Below are positions 30,049-32,808 of a stretch of DNA of 32,808 bases, in pieces. The DNA is from a virus. Where the stretch lies: positions 1-32,808 of IMG/VR virus record IMGVR_UViG_3300042895_000322; one strand, written 5' to 3'. Each line of letters opens with the position of its first letter. Positions within the stretch are counted from its first letter, which is position 1. Under the pieces are notes generated by a model. It was not told the DNA's origin, made no database searches, and saw nothing but the letters and a program-made list of their open reading frames with translations. The position numbers and the translations under genes were made by a program.

Positions 30049-30813
30049 ATGATAACTACATTTGATGGAAAACATTGGGATAAACAAGAAATATTAGATA
30101 ATATGTATGATGATAGTTTTTACTATGGTTATTTAGGGCAAAACGCTTTAAGTAGTTCAAGTATTAAAACTTTATTATCTTCTCCTAAAACTTATTACTT
30201 TACAACTAAATACGGATCAGGTGAAACACAAGCTTTAAGAGATGGTAAACTATTCCATACAATGGTATTAGAGCCAAACAAATTAGATGATATGATATTT
30301 GTAGAAGCTGCAACTAAAGCAAGTAAAGAATATAAGTTAGCTAAAGAAACAGGTAAAGAAGTTTACACCAATACAGAATTAAAAGCTGCAGAAAGGTTAA
30401 CTGATGCTTTGCTAAGAAATGAAGCAGTAAAAGAATACTTAATAAAAGCAGAATTTGAAGTACCACAAATAGCTATGATAGATGGTATTCCAATAAGAGC
30501 AAAAGCAGATATACTAAAAGGCAATACTATTATAGATTTAAAAACTACTACAGGAATAAAAGATTTTAGATACTCGGCAGATAAATATAGTTATGATTTA
30601 CAGGCGTGGTTATATAGAGAAATGTTTGGAGTAGATAACTTTGTATTTATTGCAATAGACAAAGGTAGTTTAGATATAGCTATATTTGAATGTAGTGATG
30701 AGTTTTATGCTAAAGGTGAAGAAAAGTTTAGGCAAGGTATGAGCAACTATAAACACTTCTTTCAAACTGATGGTGTAGATTTAGACCAATATGTATTAAG
30801 AGGAATATTATAA
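30049..30813 (+). CDS. RecE-like PD-(D/E)XK exonuclease
   Basis: 254 aa. Motifs of the RecE/DUF3799-type phage nuclease: SSSSIKTLLSSPKTYYF, GKLFH with His70, RAKADIL with Asp154, IIDLKTT with Asp163 and Lys165, DLQAWLY with Gln185 and Tyr189. It probably degrades the 5' strand of duplex ends to give 3' tails for the ERF annealing protein. The 3' end abuts the next gene (TAATGG). Lacks the long N-terminal region of E. coli RecE. Confidence 0.85.
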   Translation: MITTFDGKHWDKQEILDNMYDDSFYYGYLGQNALSSSSIKTLLSSPKTYYFTTKYGSGETQALRDGKLFHTMVLEPNKLDDMIFVEAATKASKEYKLAKETGKEVYTNTELKAAERLTDALLRNEAVKEYLIKAEFEVPQIAMIDGIPIRAKADILKGNTIIDLKTTTGIKDFRYSADKYSYDLQAWLYREMFGVDNFVFIAIDKGSLDIAIFECSDEFYAKGEEKFRQGMSNYKHFFQTDGVDLDQYVLRGIL

Positions 30814-31037
30814 TGGATAAAGAAAGAATAGAAGAACACTTTAAAATAGCTTTGTATGAACTTGAAAACGGATCTACAATAGATGAACTAAGAGATATTA
30901 TTACAGAATATGAAGCTGTAGAAGATTACGAAGTTTGTGCTGGTATCTATCGAGCTATTGAAATGGTTTCTTTTATAACTTTAACTGTATTTGCAAAAGA
31001 ATTAGGAAGTAAAATAAGATTAAAATTTAAGAAATGA
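30813..31037 (+). CDS. Hypothetical protein before the DnaA-like gene
   Basis: 74 aa. Acidic helical N-terminus (MDKERIEEHFKIALYELENG), hydrophobic C-terminal stretch (EMVSFITLTVFAKELG) and basic end (KIRLKFKK). Overlaps the DnaA-like gene by 4 nt (ATGA). Its last 20 nt lie in the repeat, so the window start (1-19) holds the 3' end of the same gene in copy A. Not recognised. Confidence 0.6.
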   Translation: MDKERIEEHFKIALYELENGSTIDELRDIITEYEAVEDYEVCAGIYRAIEMVSFITLTVFAKELGSKIRLKFKK

Positions 31038-31471
31038 TTAAAGTAGAAATAAAAAATAAGATATTAAACACAATACAAAAAGTAACAGGAGTAGATATAA
31101 CAACTAAAACAAGAAAGTATGAGTTTATAGAAGCTAGAATGATATACTATAAACTATTAAGAGATAGAGGTTATTCATTACAAGAAATAGGAGATACACT
31201 AGATAAAAATCACGCTACAGTATTACACGGAATAAATGTATTTAACGATATTAAAGATTACGATAAAGATTTAAGAGAAAAGTATAGTGCAGCAATACAA
31301 TTACTAGCAGGAGAAAAAATAAGTAAATATATTACACCTGATGAATACGCTATAGAATTTGCATACTGGTTATTAAAAGATAGCGACCTTGTTATTATTG
31401 ATATAAAAGATTTACTAACTGAATTTAAAAAAGAAGTAGGATATGACACCACAACAATTAAACATATATGA
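31034..31471 (+). CDS. DnaA domain IV-like DNA-binding protein, copy B
   Basis: 145 aa, same as copy A up to residue 138 apart from silent or conservative changes (AVEF to AIEF). The last residues differ (DTTTIKHI instead of ECTKLI) because the sequence beyond ATG 31443 is different. It overlaps the NUMOD-like gene by 29 nt. Confidence 0.75.
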   Translation: MIKVEIKNKILNTIQKVTGVDITTKTRKYEFIEARMIYYKLLRDRGYSLQEIGDTLDKNHATVLHGINVFNDIKDYDKDLREKYSAAIQLLAGEKISKYITPDEYAIEFAYWLLKDSDLVIIDIKDLLTEFKKEVGYDTTTIKHI

Positions 31472-31757
31472 AGTAATAGATGTACTAAGAAAACAACCTA
31501 AGTGCTACCTTTGGGATAAACAATATAACCAATGGGAAAAAGATGACTTTACTTGCTTACAAACTATAGTAGATAATATTTACGATGGTAAGATAAAAAC
31601 TAAGAAAAGAAAAACAATAACAATACTATCACCAGAAAAAGAATTTTATACCTTTACTACCTATAAAGAAGCAGCTACCTTTTTAAAAGTTAAACTACCT
31701 GTAATATCAATAGCAGTAAAGAAAGGATATAATATTAATGGGCATAAAATAGTTTAG
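31443..31757 (+). CDS. Small protein with NUMOD/IENR1-like domain, copy B
   Basis: 104 aa. Same protein as 1293-1601 apart from the N-terminus (MTPQQL) and a few substitutions (VLSIAV to VISIAV). Its ATG occupies exactly the position used by the methyltransferase in copy A (426 + 31017 = 31443), so either gene is coupled to the DnaA-like gene from the same codon. Confidence 0.6.
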   Translation: MTPQQLNIYEVIDVLRKQPKCYLWDKQYNQWEKDDFTCLQTIVDNIYDGKIKTKKRKTITILSPEKEFYTFTTYKEAATFLKVKLPVISIAVKKGYNINGHKIV

Positions 31758-31760
31758 GGT

Positions 31761-31979
31761 ATGAAAATAATTGATATTAAAATTAAAAAAGCTACAATAT
31801 TATTACCAAACCTTAAAGAAGAAGAAATTACTTCTTATAAAATAATTTATAAAGAAAAATCAAAAGAAAAAACATTTAAAATGTGGACATTTGATAAAGA
31901 AACTAAACCATTTACAGAATATGAATTTATACAACATTTTAAAAAACAAAATAAATTTAAAAAAGTAAGATATGAATAA
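31761..31979 (+). CDS. Hypothetical protein present only in copy B
   Basis: 72 aa. Lys/Glu-rich, strand-helix pattern (MKIIDIKIKKATILLPN, EEITSYKIIYKEK, KTFKMWTFDKE). It is inserted between the NUMOD-like and membrane micro-protein genes with the junction at the next ATG. It overlaps that gene by 8 nt. Not recognised. Confidence 0.6.
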   Translation: MKIIDIKIKKATILLPNLKEEEITSYKIIYKEKSKEKTFKMWTFDKETKPFTEYEFIQHFKKQNKFKKVRYE

Positions 31980-32064
31980 CAAACAAGAAAGAATACTAGT
32001 AGAAATTAGTGCTTGGATAGCAGTAGCATCAATAATATGTTTAATAATATATAATACTATTTAA
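31972..32064 (+). CDS. 30-aa membrane micro-protein, copy B
   Basis: Counterpart of 1605-1697: MNNKQERILVEISAW, then a hydrophobic helix and IYNTI. Several conservative changes relative to copy A support selection on the protein. Confidence 0.6.
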   Translation: MNNKQERILVEISAWIAVASIICLIIYNTI

Positions 32065-32065
32065 T

Positions 32066-32290
32066 ATGCCAGATATAGCTATGTGCAAAGATACACTTTG
32101 TAAATCAAAAGAAACTTGTTACAGGTTTAAAGCAACACCTAACGAATATAGACAAACTTACATAATACCTAATAGAGAAGAAGATGCTATTAATTGTAGT
32201 AAGTATTGGGAGTACTGTAATAAATGCCACAAATTAAATGGAGTACACAAATTAAGTTGTTCAACACAAAAGATAGAAATAAGATTATGA
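32066..32290 (+). CDS. Cysteine-rich small protein, copy B
   Basis: 74 aa counterpart of 1699-1923 with all seven cysteines kept. Its TGA overlaps the ATG of the copy-B-specific gene at 32287. Confidence 0.65.
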   Translation: MPDIAMCKDTLCKSKETCYRFKATPNEYRQTYIIPNREEDAINCSKYWEYCNKCHKLNGVHKLSCSTQKIEIRL

Positions 32291-32487
32291 CACCAAAAGA
32301 AAAAGCAGAAGAACTATTTAATAAATACTATAGCTATTTAAAATCTAATTTAATGGATGATAAAGAAGCTATAGATGATGCTAAGCAATGTGCATTAATA
32401 GCAGTTGATGAATTAATAACATATGCTCATAATAATTATGATGCTAATTATTGGCAAGAAGTTAAACAAGAAATAGAAAAGTTATGA
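32287..32487 (+). CDS. Small helical protein present only in copy B
   Basis: 66 aa from ATG 32287, an ATGA overlap. A longer frame from 32224 lies in the Cys-rich gene and is less likely. MTPKEKAEELFNKYYSY, then DDAKQCALIAVDELITYAH, a pattern I recognise as frequent in small genes of Bacteroidota phages, function unknown. It is inserted precisely at the start codon used by the basic protein in copy A. Confidence 0.65.
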   Translation: MTPKEKAEELFNKYYSYLKSNLMDDKEAIDDAKQCALIAVDELITYAHNNYDANYWQEVKQEIEKL

Positions 32488-32657
32488 CAGCAAAAGAAAG
32501 AGCAGCAAATTATATGAAATTAAAATCAGGATATAAACAAACTCCTTTACAAAGAATAAAAAGAGTAATTAACTTCTACTACAATAGAGGATGTAATAAA
32601 GAATCTGTAAACGATATTTATAGAAAGATACTTAAACAAAAATTAAATAAATTATGA
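32484..32657 (+). CDS. 57-aa basic small protein, copy B
   Basis: MTAKERAANYMKLKSGYKQT then the C-terminus shared with 1920-2063. Ten residues longer than copy A through an N-terminal indel. Confidence 0.55.
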   Translation: MTAKERAANYMKLKSGYKQTPLQRIKRVINFYYNRGCNKESVNDIYRKILKQKLNKL

Positions 32658-32785
32658 AATATATAGAACAATACATATTGCTTTCAGTTTTAGGAATAGT
32701 AGTTATACTTGGATTAGCTTTAATATTTACTTTGTATTTAGTTATATTAGAACAAATAAAGATTAGATCTAATTATAGAAAATGA
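32654..32785 (+). CDS. 43-aa membrane micro-protein, copy B
   Basis: Near-identical to 2060-2191 (one visible change, ILIS to ILLS). Confidence 0.6.
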   Translation: MKYIEQYILLSVLGIVVILGLALIFTLYLVILEQIKIRSNYRK

Positions 32786-32808
32786 TTTAACAATTAGCTA
32801 TTTATATT

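Larger units (their letters stand above)
31018..32808 (+). repeat. Right copy (B) of the heterogeneous terminal repeat
   Basis: Matches 1-2214 but lacks the methyltransferase and carries two extra small genes (31761-31979 and 32287-32487). The first 425 nt align at an offset of 31017, the last 155 nt at an offset of 30594. The window stops inside late motif L1. See the copy A entry for interpretation. Confidence 0.85.

Noticed and set aside
5927-31452. About a dozen open frames of 60-95 codons on the minus strand opposite late and early genes
   Set aside because: They lie inside well-supported + strand genes, have no recognisable motifs or spacing, and arise from the AT-rich codon pattern. 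Only the 12941-13232 pair has its own promoter, terminator and no opposing gene.
32224-32286. Extended N-terminus of the 32287 gene
   Set aside because: It is the Cys-rich gene in another frame; ATG 32287 forms an ATGA overlap like its neighbours.
1-32808. Integrated prophage
   Set aside because: No integrase, attachment sites, repressor or host genes are visible, and the ends match each other.
1-32808. tRNA genes, CRISPR arrays, riboswitches
   Set aside because: No cloverleaf-like sequence, regular repeat-spacer series or recognisable riboswitch core was seen in the few intergenic gaps.

Overview
This is a very AT-rich window that reads as a nearly complete, densely packed tailed-phage genome. 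The likely host is a member of the Bacteroidota, most plausibly a flavobacterium. Three things suggest this. Several intergenic promoters carry the Bacteroidota -7 box TAnnTTTG. Start codons follow A-rich leaders rather than Shine-Dalgarno sequences. The virion proteins (XkdF-like protease, portal, DUF6712-like connector, tail tube, capsid) look like those of flavobacterial siphoviruses. I see no integrase, repressor, tRNA, rRNA, CRISPR array or bacterial flanking gene, so I read it as a lytic phage or a viral contig.

Layout. Positions 1-2214 hold a run of small genes: a DnaA-domain-IV-like protein, a Dnmt3-like cytosine methyltransferase, small Cys-rich and membrane proteins. Positions 2249-22684 hold the late region. 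In order it contains terminase, a tail assembly chaperone with a probable -1 frameshift, tail completion and tail-tip proteins, tape measure, protease, scaffold, capsid, tail tube, portal, connector, tail fibre, holin, M15 endolysin and a candidate one-piece spanin. Positions 22765-31037 hold the early/middle region: GIY-YIG and HNH endonucleases, NinG, ERF, a DnaB-like helicase, a sigma-like factor, two PD-(D/E)XK-like nucleases, a DUF3310 protein and many small unknowns. All genes are on the + strand except a two-gene minus-strand unit at 12941-13232, between tail and capsid genes.

Ends. Positions 31018-32808 are a second, near-identical copy of 1-2214 that differs by whole-gene insertions and deletions. 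The simplest reading is a circular or circularly permuted genome of about 31.0 kb, whose contig ends come from two co-existing variants, one with the methyltransferase and one without.

Regulation. Three recurrent promoter-like architectures stand out. (1) Four promoters carry TGTTAAA repeats at an exact 11-bp period and fixed distance upstream of a TAnnTTTG-like box, one of them driving the minus-strand unit. (2) Two promoters share TTATCTAGTTAT exactly 14 nt upstream of TAnnTTTG. (3) Five late-gene leaders share a bipartite motif (ACAAWTnnnT, 6 nt, then a T-run/A-run block) with invariant spacing and no TAnnTTTG box. I propose that the phage-encoded sigma-like protein (27730-28242) reads this third class. 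Six hairpin-plus-T-tract terminators separate the modules. The late-promoter/sigma pairing and the 11-bp repeat arrays are the best candidates for an undescribed regulatory system here.
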